Shown here piece after piece: positions 1-8,440 of a stretch of 64,000 nucleotides of DNA. Every line of letters begins with the position of its first letter. The first letter of the stretch is position 1. The translations under genes were made by a program, and so were the position numbers. Source of the DNA: JACCWP01 sp963785115 (GTDB lineage Bacteria; Actinomycetota; Actinomycetes; Propionibacteriales; Nocardioidaceae); the NCBI GenBank assembly GCA_963785115.1, contig CAWATY010000006.1, positions 620,001 through 684,000 of the forward strand. The letters run 5' to 3'. The notes beneath the pieces are model-generated. The model did not search any database, was not told where the DNA came from, and saw nothing but the letters and a program-made list of their open reading frames with translations.

Positions 1-962
1 CCAACATCGGCGTGGTGGGCGTGCCCGACCCGCGTCTCCCGGTGCTGGCCGAGATGTTCTCGTCGGCGCGGACGGTGCCCGCAACCGTGCAGTTCGTCGA
101 CATCGCCGGCATCGTGCGCGGCGCCAGCGAGGGCGAGGGGCTCGGCAACAAGTTCCTGTCCCACATCCGCGAGTCGGACGCGATCTGCCAGGTGACGCGG
201 GTCTTCCGCGACGACGACGTCACCCACGTCGACGGCAAGGTCTCACCACCGGACGACATCGAGACGATCCGCACCGAGCTGATGCTCGCCGACCTGCAGA
301 CGATCGAGAACGCTCTTCCCCGGTTGGAGAAGGACGCGAAGAAGGACAAGAAGATCCAGCCCACCGTCGACGCGGTGCGGAAGGCCCAGCAGGTGCTCGA
401 CTCCGGGCGCACCGTCTTCGAGGCCGGGCTCGACCGCGGACCCCTGCGCGAGCTGCAGCTGATGAGTGCCAAGCCGTTCATCTACGTCTTCAACTGCGAC
501 GCCGACGAGCTCGCCGACCAGAGCCTCGTCGGGGAGCTGCAACAGCTCGTCGCCCCCGCCGAGGCGATCTTCCTGGACGCCAAGTTCGAGGCCGAGCTGG
601 TGGAGCTCGACGACGCCGAGGAGGCCCGCGAGATGCTCGCGTCCATCGGCGTCGACGAGCCCGGTCTCGACGTGCTGGCGCGGGTCGGCTTCGACACCCT
701 CGGCCTGCAGACCTACCTGACCGCGGGGCCCAAGGAGTCGCGGGCGTGGACGATCCGCCGCGGCGCCACCGCCCCGGAGGCGGCCGGGGTCATCCACACC
801 GACTTCCAGCGCGGCTTCATCAAGGCCGAGATCGTCTCGTACGACGACCTGGTCGACGCCGGGTCGATGGCCGTCGCCAAGTCCGCCGGCAAGGTGCGGA
901 TGGAGGGCAAGGACTACGTGATGGCCGACGGTGACGTGGTGGAGTTCCGCTTCAACGTGTGA
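1..962 (+). CDS. ychF: YchF/Obg-family redox-regulated ATPase, 3' part
   Basis: The gene enters the window already in frame (first full codon at base 3) and stops at 960-962, so the N-terminal P-loop lies outside. About 320 residues remain. The first visible residues, NIGVVGVPDPRLP, match the segment just after the P-loop in YchF, followed by the G3-like stretch FVDIAGIVRGASEGEGLGN and the switch region FLSHIRESDAI. The C-terminal TGS-like domain ends with GKDYVMADGDVVEFRFNV, the usual YchF end. YchF is a cytoplasmic ATP-preferring member of the Obg GTPase superfamily that binds ribosomes and affects stress responses. Identification is secure; only the 5' end is missing. Confidence 0.95.
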   Translation, partial: NIGVVGVPDPRLPVLAEMFSSARTVPATVQFVDIAGIVRGASEGEGLGNKFLSHIRESDAICQVTRVFRDDDVTHVDGKVSPPDDIETIRTELMLADLQTIENALPRLEKDAKKDKKIQPTVDAVRKAQQVLDSGRTVFEAGLDRGPLRELQLMSAKPFIYVFNCDADELADQSLVGELQQLVAPAEAIFLDAKFEAELVELDDAEEAREMLASIGVDEPGLDVLARVGFDTLGLQTYLTAGPKESRAWTIRRGATAPEAAGVIHTDFQRGFIKAEIVSYDDLVDAGSMAVAKSAGKVRMEGKDYVMADGDVVEFRFNV

Positions 963-1046
963 TCTGGCTCTGAGTGGTCCGACCATCTCCCGCTGCGCCC
1001 CGGGCAGGAGTAGCGTGGATCGATCTTCGGGAGCCAGGAGCGGCCG

Positions 1047-2939
1047 ATGCGCGCTACGCGACCCACCACGACACGGCGGCTTCTGGCGGGTGGCTGCGGG
1101 CTCTTGATGAGTCTGACGGCGCTGACCGCCGCGACGACCGCGCAGGCCGTTCCTGGGGTGCCGGCGTCGGTGTTCGATCCCTCCCAGGTCGGCTGGTTCT
1201 CCCACCGCAACCAGTCGTCGTCGCAGTTCCACGACACGTTCCTCGCCCTTCGCGGTAAGTACCTCCCGGTCGACCTCGAGGTCGACACTCCCGGTTACGA
1301 GGTGGGTTCGGTCTGGCAGCGCAATCTCGATGGCCGGGCGTGGAAGGTCAAGCGCAACCTGACCTCCGCGGAGTACGGCGCGTACTGGAAGGCCCGCCGC
1401 GCCGAGGGCTACCGGGTGGTCGAGCAGGAGAACTACGTGATCGACGGGGTGCGCTACTGGGCGGGCATCTGGGTGGACAACACCGAGGACCTGGCGTGGA
1501 TGTCCAACCGTGGCATGACCGCCGACAAGCTGGACGACCAGATGGACGTGGCGCGTGACGAGCGGTTGATGCCGGTCGACATCGACGAATACAACACCGC
1601 GTCGGGTCGCCGGTACGCCGCCGTGTGGGTCCGCTCCGGCGTCCGCGACTGGCGGTTCCACCGCGACCTGACCGAGCAGCAGTGGGGCGACACCTTCGGC
1701 GTCAACGCCGACGACGGCTATCGGGTGCTGTCCTTCGACTCGGTCCGGATCGGGGGATGGCAACGCTACAGCGGCGTCTACGTCACCAACGACAACGACC
1801 GCGGCTGGTTCTTCCGGCGCGACATGAGCAGCAACGGCTACACCAACTGGTGGTACCGCTACCGCGACCTCGGCTACCGGGTCGTCGGCCTCGATCGCTA
1901 TGAGACCGATGACGGCACCCGTTACGCCGCGATGTGGCGGCAGAACAACGACCGGCCCGACTGGTCCATGCGCTCGCGGGTCGACAACCTGGTCGAGGCC
2001 GAGCTGGACGACGACCAGGCGCCCGGCATCGCGGTCGCCATCTACGTCGACGGGCGGGCGACGTACCTGCGTGGCTTCGGCGACGCCGACGAGGACGGTC
2101 ACTGGATGGACTCCAGCCACATCGGGTCGATCGCGTCGGTCAGCAAGGCCGTGGCCGGGGTGCTGACGTTCCGTATGCGCGAGCTGGGGGAGGTGGACCT
2201 GGATGACGAGACCGAGGACCTGGTTCCGGCGATGCCCAACCACCACACCCACACCGTGGGCCAGCTCGTCTCCAACCGCGGCTGCGTGCGCCACTACAAG
2301 GAGGGCCTCGACACCGACATGGTCGACGAGGACTGGGACACCGCACGGGACGCGGCAGAGGAGTTCTGGGACGGCTCGCTGTGGTGCAACCCGGTGACCC
2401 AGGACATCGACCACTACAGCACCCACGGCTACACGCTGCTCGGTGCCGCGCTCGAAGCGGCCGGCGGCAATGACGTGAAGGATCTCCTGCGCGTCCGGCT
2501 CGTGAACGCGTTCTCGCTCGGGACGCTCGGTCCCCAGCGGAGCAGCGGCCACCTCATGGGACTCCATGACGACGGCGACTGGATCGACGGCTTCGACAAC
2601 GACTGGAAGGTCCTCGGCGGCGGCATCGACAGCTCGGTCGCCGACCTGGCGTCGTTCGGCGCGAAGCTGGCTAACGGCAGCATCCTTCCCGCCGCGGACG
2701 CGGACGAGATGTGGACCCCGCCGACCCCGGCGAGCGGCTACGCGTTCGGATGGGACACGGGGATGGTGTCCGGGGAGCGGGTGGTCGCCAAGAACGGTTC
2801 CTGGGCAGGCACCCGTGCCTACCTGCGGATCTACCCGGACCAGGACATCTCGGTGGCGGTCATCATGAACGACCGGTCCGGGGGCGCGGAGGGACTCGGT
2901 CAGGCGATCGGCGACCTGGTGCTGTCCACACTCCCCTGA
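1047..2939 (+). CDS. Secreted tandem-repeat serine hydrolase (beta-lactamase fold)
   Basis: A 630-residue protein predicted to be exported: basic start followed by a hydrophobic stretch and an A-Q-A cleavage site near residues 30-34. Residues about 45-300 hold five degenerate repeats of roughly 50 residues, rich in Trp/Tyr and ending in motifs such as YRVV and RYAAMW. They resemble the bacterial tandem repeat domain found in polyglycine hydrolases. Residues about 305-630 form a class C beta-lactamase/esterase-like domain: S364-V-S-K367 (SxxK), Y457-S-T (Y-x-N position) and K582-N-G (KTG-like position). The start is preceded by AGGAG at 1036-1040. The 3' end overlaps the convergent MerR gene by 40 bp. 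The substrate is unknown; an extracellular peptidase or esterase is most likely. Confidence 0.8.
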   Translation: MRATRPTTTRRLLAGGCGLLMSLTALTAATTAQAVPGVPASVFDPSQVGWFSHRNQSSSQFHDTFLALRGKYLPVDLEVDTPGYEVGSVWQRNLDGRAWKVKRNLTSAEYGAYWKARRAEGYRVVEQENYVIDGVRYWAGIWVDNTEDLAWMSNRGMTADKLDDQMDVARDERLMPVDIDEYNTASGRRYAAVWVRSGVRDWRFHRDLTEQQWGDTFGVNADDGYRVLSFDSVRIGGWQRYSGVYVTNDNDRGWFFRRDMSSNGYTNWWYRYRDLGYRVVGLDRYETDDGTRYAAMWRQNNDRPDWSMRSRVDNLVEAELDDDQAPGIAVAIYVDGRATYLRGFGDADEDGHWMDSSHIGSIASVSKAVAGVLTFRMRELGEVDLDDETEDLVPAMPNHHTHTVGQLVSNRGCVRHYKEGLDTDMVDEDWDTARDAAEEFWDGSLWCNPVTQDIDHYSTHGYTLLGAALEAAGGNDVKDLLRVRLVNAFSLGTLGPQRSSGHLMGLHDDGDWIDGFDNDWKVLGGGIDSSVADLASFGAKLANGSILPAADADEMWTPPTPASGYAFGWDTGMVSGERVVAKNGSWAGTRAYLRIYPDQDISVAVIMNDRSGGAEGLGQAIGDLVLSTLP

Positions 2940-3712
2940 CCCGGGTCGGCTGCTCGTTCGATGCGGCTCCAGCCGCTCCAGCCGCGTTCGACCATCAGCT
3001 CCTGAAGGCGCTCGATGATGGGGTGGGCGTCGGAGGCGAACGCGTCGACGAGGTCGAAGTACGACTCGTCGCTCATCTCCTCGTTCTGTCGGTCCAGGTC
3101 ACCCTGCTCGGCCGACTCCTCGGCCAGCTCGGCCAACAGGTCGGCCGCGGCGTTCAGCCGGTCCTCGTCCATGCCGATCTCGACCAGCTCGTCGAGCAGC
3201 AGGTACAGCTTGACCGTCCTCGGATCGTCCAGCTGCGCCATCTTGTCGACCATGAGCTCAGGGATCTTCTCCGGCCAGCGCGCGGCCATCAGGATCCAGC
3301 CGTCGCGTTCACCCTCGACCAACGCTTGCGACACTCCGGTGGCGCGCAGCTTGTCGAGATAGGCGACCACCTCGGCCGGGACCGCCTGGGTGTCGCCGGC
3401 AGCGAGCCGGGCGATCCGCCGGCGGTGGTCCTGCAGCTCGCGGATCTTCGCGCGGAGCTCGGCATCGATCTGCGCGACCGCCTCGCTGACCTCCTCAGTC
3501 GTGGCGTCGAGCAGCTCCTGCACCCGGGCCAGCGGCACGCCGGCCTCGGCCAGGGTGCGGATCCGGATGAGGCGTACGACGGCGCCTGCGTCGTACGCCC
3601 GGTAGCCGGAGCTGTTCCGCGCCGGTTCGGGCAGCAGCCCGAGATGGTGGTAGTGCCGCACGGCGCGCACCGTCACCCCGGCGTACGCGGCCAGCTGGCT
3701 GATCGTGAGCAT
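2900..3712 (-). CDS. MerR-family transcriptional regulator
   Basis: A 270-residue regulator beginning MLTISQLAAYAGVTVRAVRHYHHLG, shown here only to identify the winged helix. The N-terminal 70 residues are a typical MerR DNA-binding domain (RNSSGYRAYD wing), followed by a dimerisation helix (about 75-120) and a long, helical, acidic C-terminal region that probably senses a ligand or stress. The ATG at 3710-3712 was chosen over an upstream in-frame start because the MerR domain begins there. It lies 5 bp downstream of the exporter genes and should be cotranscribed with them. The inverted repeat at 5339-5353 in front of the operon is the likely binding site. The C-terminus overlaps the convergent hydrolase gene. 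Confidence 0.85.
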   Translation of the reverse strand: MLTISQLAAYAGVTVRAVRHYHHLGLLPEPARNSSGYRAYDAGAVVRLIRIRTLAEAGVPLARVQELLDATTEEVSEAVAQIDAELRAKIRELQDHRRRIARLAAGDTQAVPAEVVAYLDKLRATGVSQALVEGERDGWILMAARWPEKIPELMVDKMAQLDDPRTVKLYLLLDELVEIGMDEDRLNAAADLLAELAEESAEQGDLDRQNEEMSDESYFDLVDAFASDAHPIIERLQELMVERGWSGWSRIERAADPGQGSVDSTRSPIA

Positions 3713-3717
3713 GAGGA

Positions 3718-4518
3718 TCAGACTGCCCGAACCCGCCTGAAGAGCCGACCGGCCCACCAGAAGCACAACGCGGTGATCAGGACGCACCACCCGATCGCCC
3801 ACCAGGCGTCGGAGCCCGGGTCACGACCTTCGAGGAAGGCCCGGAGCGCCTCGATGATCGGGGTGAACGGCTGGTGCTCCGAGATCCAGGCCAGTCCGGT
3901 CGGCATCGAGTCGGTCGGCACGAACGCGCTGGAGAGGAACGGCAGCAGGATGAGCGGCATCGGCGCGTTGCTGGCGGCCTCGACGCTGCCGCTGGCCAGC
4001 CCGAGCGCGACGCACAACCAGGTCACCGCCAACCCCATCAGCACGATCGTGCCGGCGGCACCGACCCAGCCGGTCACCGAGGCGCCGCCGCGGTAGCCGA
4101 GCGCGATCGCGACAGCCAGGACGACGAGCACGCCGAAGACCGTCTGCACCATCGCGGCCAGCACGTGTCCGTTCAGCGGCGCTGAGCGGGCTATCGGCAT
4201 CGTCCGGAACCGGTCGATGATCCCCTCGGTCGAGTCCTTCGCGATCAGGATCGCGGTGCTGTTCGCCACCGATGCCACCGTCATCACCAGGATCGCCGGC
4301 GTGATGTAGTGCAGATAGTCGCCCCGAGGGTCGGCACTGCCGGTCCCGCCGGGCAGTCCGGCCCCCATGGTGCCGCCGAAGACGTAGACGAACAGCAGCA
4401 GGAAGACCACCGGCATCCCGATGATCATCAGCGTCAGCGACGGGTAGCGGATCAGGTGCTTGAGATTGCGCCGCAGCATCGTCGATGAGTCGCGGGCGGC
4501 GTAGGTCATGGTGGTCAT
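3718..4518 (-). CDS. ABC-2 type transporter permease
   Basis: A 266-residue integral membrane protein of the ABC-2 family with six predicted membrane segments (roughly 30-55, 75-95, 105-140, 150-175, 180-200 and 235-255). It is DrrB-like: a conserved stretch around IDRFRTMPIARSA after the second segment and a PFTPIIEALRAFL motif before the last segment. It would form the channel of an exporter with the ATPase encoded immediately upstream. Its ATG overlaps the ATPase stop (ATGA, 4 bp), and GGGGAGA lies upstream, indicating translational coupling. The likely role is drug or lipid export, controlled by the MerR protein encoded next. The substrate cannot be read from sequence. Confidence 0.9.
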   Translation of the reverse strand: MTTMTYAARDSSTMLRRNLKHLIRYPSLTLMIIGMPVVFLLLFVYVFGGTMGAGLPGGTGSADPRGDYLHYITPAILVMTVASVANSTAILIAKDSTEGIIDRFRTMPIARSAPLNGHVLAAMVQTVFGVLVVLAVAIALGYRGGASVTGWVGAAGTIVLMGLAVTWLCVALGLASGSVEAASNAPMPLILLPFLSSAFVPTDSMPTGLAWISEHQPFTPIIEALRAFLEGRDPGSDAWWAIGWCVLITALCFWWAGRLFRRVRAV

Positions 4519-5321
4519 CGGACAATCTCCCCTTCCTTCTGGTCGCCTGTGTCTTGGGCGTCTGGGTTGTGGTGGTCGTCGCCGGCGACGGCGTGGCCGG
4601 TGAGCGCCAGGAACACGTCGTCGAGCGTCTCTCCGCCGGCTTGCGCCTTGAGCTCGGCGGGCGTACCCGTCGCGACCAGGCGTCCACCGTCGAGCAGCCC
4701 GACGGTGTGGGCGAGCCGGTCTGCCTCCTCCAGGTACTGCGTGGTGAGGAAGACCGTCACGCCGTCGGCGAGCAGCTCGCGGACGATCTGCCACAGGTCA
4801 CGCCGGCTGCGCGGGTCGAGCCCCGCGGTCGGCTCGTCGAGGAAGATCAGTCGCGGACGGCTCACCAGCGTCATGGCGAGGTCGAGGCGGCGCTTCATGC
4901 CGCCCGAGTACGTCGCGGCGCGCCGGTCGGCGGCGTCGACCAGCTCGAACCTGGCCAGCAGCTCGTCCACCCGCGCACCGGCCGCACGTGCGGGCAGGTG
5001 CGCGAGGTCGGCCATCAGACGCAGGTTCTCCCGGCCGGTCAGCAGCTCGTCGATCGCGGAGAACTGCCCGGTGACGCCGATGGAGCGGCGGACGCCGTCG
5101 GGCTGCGTCCTGACGTCGAACCCGGCGATCCGGGCCTCGCCGTCGTCCGCGCCGGTGAGCGTGGACAGGATGCGGACCATGGTGGTCTTGCCGGCGCCGT
5201 TGGGCCCGAGCAGGGCGTACACGGTGCCGGTGGTCACGGTGAGGTCGATGCCGCGCAGGACCCGGACGTCGCCGTACGACTTGGTGATCCCGCGGACCTC
5301 GATGGCGATGGATTTGTTCAT
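4515..5321 (-). CDS. ABC exporter ATP-binding protein (DrrA-like)
   Basis: A 268-residue ATPase with Walker A LLGPNGAGKTTMVRIL (about residues 37-52), signature YSGGMKRRLDLAM and Walker B LIFLDEPTAGLDPRSR, and the C-terminal extension typical of DrrA/CcmA-type exporters. It should energise the ABC-2 permease encoded next (4 bp overlap). The start MNKSIAIEVRGITKSYG at 5321 is the family-typical N-terminus, although the frame stays open a further 87 codons upstream. There is no Shine-Dalgarno sequence before this ATG, and a MerR-type operator/promoter ends only 17 bp away, which suggests a leaderless or nearly leaderless mRNA. Substrate unknown. Confidence 0.92.
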   Translation of the reverse strand: MNKSIAIEVRGITKSYGDVRVLRGIDLTVTTGTVYALLGPNGAGKTTMVRILSTLTGADDGEARIAGFDVRTQPDGVRRSIGVTGQFSAIDELLTGRENLRLMADLAHLPARAAGARVDELLARFELVDAADRRAATYSGGMKRRLDLAMTLVSRPRLIFLDEPTAGLDPRSRRDLWQIVRELLADGVTVFLTTQYLEEADRLAHTVGLLDGGRLVATGTPAELKAQAGGETLDDVFLALTGHAVAGDDHHNPDAQDTGDQKEGEIVR

Positions 5322-5606
5322 GCGCACAGCGTGCAAGGTTGACGCTACGTCAAGGTCAAGCCCGGTTTGGGGGCCGCTCCGAGCGAGCGTGGAGGCCCTG
5401 GCGATGACGTCCTCGGCGGTCTCGTCGGGGGTGAGGGTTGAGGTGGCGAACCAGCAGCCCAGGGTTCCGAAGCCGCGACGCATGCCAGCGGTCAGTGCCT
5501 CGTAGACGTCGAAGAAGAACTGGTCGCGCGGGTCTCGGATGGTGTTGCGGTAGCGGCACACCGGGATGCTCGGCGCGAGCACGACCAGCAGGACGGGGCG
5601 GCGAGC
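5322..5606 (-). pseudogene. Remnant of a P-loop kinase-like gene (3' part)
   Basis: The minus-strand frame upstream of the ABC ATPase start is open for at least 95 codons and reads like protein, not noise. It has a hydrophobic strand (PVLLVVLAPSIPVCRYRN), then DQFFFDVYEALTAGMRRGFG, then GCWFATSTLTPDETAEDVI. The last pattern (G-x-W-x-x-T-x-x-x-TPDET) is typical of the C-terminal end of small P-loop kinases/AAA phosphotransferases. No P-loop precedes it: the sequence upstream is the end of the MMPL gene. The remnant runs without a stop into the ABC ATPase frame, and the MerR operator lies within it. I read it as a 5'-truncated gene scar; an unusual N-terminal extension of the ATPase is less likely. 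Confidence 0.4.
5339..5359 (-). promoter_or_regulatory. Candidate MerR operator and -35 element
   Basis: On the minus strand the sequence reads TTGACC followed by TTGACGTAGCGTCAA. The latter is a perfect inverted repeat (TTGACG-TAG-CGTCAA, 5339-5353), the form commonly seen for TipA/MerR-type regulators in actinobacteria. If TTGACC (5354-5359) is the -35, a 19-bp MerR-type spacer puts the -10 near 5329-5334 and the start of transcription at or next to the ATG at 5321. The -10 hexamer itself is poor, as expected for an activator-distorted promoter. The adjacent operon encodes a MerR protein, so autoregulation is the simplest reading. Confidence 0.6.
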
Positions 5607-5634
5607 GGGAACCTACGCGGAACCGTCCAGCCGC

Positions 5635-7908
5635 CTATCGGATATCCACGTCGTAGTCCGCTGATCCCCGGTAGTGTGCCGGGACCAGCGGGCTCGCCTT
5701 CCGAAGGTCAGCGGCGAACGAGCTCTTCGGCGTTGGGACAACCGGCGCAGCGTCGACGTACGTCGGGTCGCGATCGGCGTCCTGGGCGTGACCGCCATCG
5801 ACCGATCCCTCGACGGTCAGGTGCGGCAGTGCTCGGTCGAGCCACGCCGGGAGCCACCAGTTCGCCTTGCCGAGGAGCGACATGGTGGCTGGCACCAGGA
5901 CCATCCGCACGATGGTGGTCGTCGATCAGGAGCGCGCTGGCGATGCCCGAGTCCGAGCATCTTCAGCGACGGCACCGGGCTGGCGACGAAGCTGAGGAAG
6001 ACGGCGATCATGATCAGCGCGGCCGACGTGATCACCCGCCCGGTACCTGCCAGTCCACGTGCGACCGACTCGACGTTGTCGCCGGTCCGGACGTACTCCT
6101 CGCGGATCCGCGACAACAGGAACACTTCGTAGTCCATGGACAGCCCGAACAGGATCGGGAACATGATCACGATGATCAGCGAGGTGATCGGGGTCGGTCC
6201 CTCCAGGCCGAGCAGACTGCTGCCCCAACCCCATTGAAAGACCGCGACCAGGACTCCGTAGGCGCCGCCGATGGAGAGCAGGTTCATCACGGCGGCCTTC
6301 AACGGGGCGCACGCCGGACCGGAACACCAGCATCAGCAGCAGGAACGACACCGTGATCACCGCATCGACGAACAGCTGCAGTGCATCTGCAGCTGGGTGT
6401 TCCGGTCGTCGGTGATCGCGGCGAGCCCGGAGACGTAGACGTGCCGGGGAGCACGCACGCCCTGCGATGGTGGCGGCCGGTCTCGAGGTCGCCCCGGCCG
6501 GGCGTCGAGCACCGCGCTGAACACACGGTGGAGCCGTCCGTGGAGGCTGCGGCTCGGTCACCGAGGCGATGTTCGGGATCGAGGCGATCTCCTGGGTCAA
6601 CGCAGGAAGGCCGGCGGCGTCGGTGCCGGGAGCGTCCAGATCGACGACCACCATCAGCGGTCCGTTGAAGCCGATGCCGAAGCCCTCCGCAAGAAGGTCG
6701 TAGGCCTGTCGGTGCGTGGTCGCCGCCGGGGCGTCACCCGCCGCCGGGAAGGCGGTCTGGATCCACAAGGTCGGGGTGGCGATGGCGAGCAGGGTGACGA
6801 CCGCGCCGAGCAGGTACGGCCACGGGCGACCCGACACGCGGTGGCCGAAGCGCCACCACGCGCTGTCCTCGGCGCGCGTGGCGGGACGCTGACGTCGCAC
6901 CAGCCGACCGGTGTCGATCCGGTCGCCCAGCAGGCTCAGCAGGGCGGGCAGCAGCGTGAGGGCTGCCACGACGGCGACGAACACGATGAGCGCGACGGAC
7001 AGGCCGATCGAGGTGAGGATGCCCAGCCCGGTGATGGCGAGCGCTGCTGTCGCGATGACGACGGTGCCGCCGGCGAAGACCACTGCGGCGCCCGACGACC
7101 CCATGGCCCGGGCGAGAGCGCGGTGGTTGTCCTGGCCCGCCGCTCGGTTCTCCCGGTACCGGGCCACGATGAACAGGGCGTAGTCGATGCCGACACCCAG
7201 CCCGACCAGACCGGCAACGGCGATGGCCGAGACCGACACCTCCATCGTCGCTGCCAACAGCGTGATGCCGCCGATCCCGGCCCCGACCGAGATGAGCGCG
7301 AGGCCGATCGGCACGATGGCGGCGACGAGAGTGCCGAAGACGACCAGCAGCACGAGGAGCGCGACCAGCAGGCCGATGCCGGTGTGGCTCGAGTTTTCAC
7401 TCTGGGCGTTGAGGAAGACCGCGTCGCCGCCCAGCTCGACCTGGACGTCTGCCACCTCGGTCCCGGCGACTGCGTCCGAGAGGACCGCGAACGCCGGCTT
7501 GCCCATCTCCCGCTCGGGCTCGTCCAGGGTCAGCTGGGCGTAGGCGATCCGGCCGTCCTCCGAGACCGAGCCGGCCCGGAACGGATTGGCGACGGACTCC
7601 ACGTGGTCGAACGTGGCGACGTCGGTCAGCGCGGAGGCGATCGCTTCCCGGTGCGTCGCCAGCGGCTGGTCGTCGTCGGACGCGAACACGACCAGCGCCG
7701 TCCCCTTGGCTGCCTCGGGGAAGTTCTCGTCGAGCAGGTCCACCGCCTTGGCGCTCTGGCTCCCGGGGGTGGCGAAGTCGTCGACGAAGGTCCCGCCTCC
7801 GCCAGCCGCCAGGAGGAGCACGCCGCCCATGACGAGGAGCCAGGCCGCGATGGTTCGCCACGGGTGCCTTGCGCTCGCCATGGCGATGCTGCCGGTGAAC
7901 CTGTTCAT
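5635..7908 (-). pseudogene. MMPL/RND-family transporter, multiply frameshifted
   Basis: The start MNRFTGSIAMASARHPWRT at 7908 follows a GGAGAGG box. The first frame encodes the N-terminal membrane segment, a periplasmic loop and the first helix bundle (GVGIDYALFIVARYRENRA, the MMPL D-Y motif). The frame is lost between about 6560 and 6430, where fragments such as VFSAVLDARPG and HVYVSGLAAITDDRN sit in different frames. It recovers for a helix (LFVDAVITVSFLLLMLVFRSGV), shifts at 6304-6307 (GGGG) into FGLSMDYEVFLLSRI, and shifts twice more near 5946-5948 and 5919 before ending at 5635. Four of the breaks look like one-base insertions. The intact product would be an about 740-residue proton-driven lipid/drug exporter. 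It may be a true pseudogene or an assembly artefact. Confidence 0.85.
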
Positions 7909-7979
7909 GGGGTGCCTCTCCGTGGGGGCCCCGTGGTGGGCCATGCCTCGGAAAGTAGGTGCGGACGTGGTGAGCGGAC

Positions 7980-7997
7980 ATCACCACATGTGGTGAT
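7980..7997. promoter_or_regulatory. 18-bp perfect palindrome, candidate operator
   Basis: ATCACCACATGTGGTGAT is a perfect 18-bp palindrome, 71 bp upstream of the MMPL start and 15 bp downstream of the small minus-strand gene ending at 8013. A third half-site, GGTGGTGAT, follows at 8001-8009. This is typical of a dimeric repressor operator. No matching regulator gene lies next to it, so the protein that binds it is unknown. Confidence 0.55.
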
Positions 7998-8012
7998 CGA
8001 GGTGGTGATCCT

Positions 8013-8282
8013 TCAGCGCTGACGGCAGGCGGTCTCGCACGCGAGCTCGCGGACCCACTGCACGGCCGACCGCCTGAGGAGTGCCGGCGGAGACTGCCGG
8101 ATCCGGGTGAAGGTCTCCTTGGTGGCCGCCTCAGCCTTTGCTCCTTCGCCGGTGAAGGTGAGAGAGAGCCGGTAGACCGAGTCCCCGAGCAGGTCGTACA
8201 GATCGGCCACGCCCGAGGGTCGGCCATCCGCGATGGACTGGAGCGCATGTGCGACCCGTCGGTCGAACTGGCTGGTGTCCAT
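8013..8282 (-). CDS. Small sigma-70 region 2-like protein
   Basis: An 89-residue protein starting MDTSQFDRRVAHALQSIADG. Its middle (VADLYDLLGDSVYRLSLTFTGEGAKAEAATKETFTRI; residues about 24-60) resembles the region 2 helices of ECF sigma factors (LYDRLGPRVYRLA...AEEVTQEVF). Region 4 is absent and the protein stops after ELACETACRQR, so it cannot be a complete sigma factor. It may be a truncated remnant or a small protein of the same fold. It is on the same strand as the MMPL gene, 104 bp upstream, with a palindrome between them. The start is supported by AGGGA a few bases upstream. Function unknown. Confidence 0.55.
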   Translation of the reverse strand: MDTSQFDRRVAHALQSIADGRPSGVADLYDLLGDSVYRLSLTFTGEGAKAEAATKETFTRIRQSPPALLRRSAVQWVRELACETACRQR

Positions 8283-8440
8283 GGGGTCCCTGTTGAGCCA
8301 GTGATAGCGGCGGCTGGCGGCGCCGGGGACCGGAGCGCGTGATGCCTGGCTTCGACTGTAAGGCTGGTTCGTCCCGGTGTCATCTCCGCACTGACAGGCG
8401 GCCGCACGACGCTGTGGGTGCCCGGTCGTACCGTGCGCGC

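Noticed and set aside
243..2567. 774-codon open frame on the minus strand
   Set aside because: It lies antisense to ychF and the secreted hydrolase, whose protein motifs are clear. Its product is His/Val/Arg-rich with no domain; long antisense frames are a by-product of about 70% GC.
2711..4096. 461-codon plus-strand frame across the MerR and permease genes
   Set aside because: Antisense to MerR and ABC-2 sequences with recognisable domains; no domain in the product.
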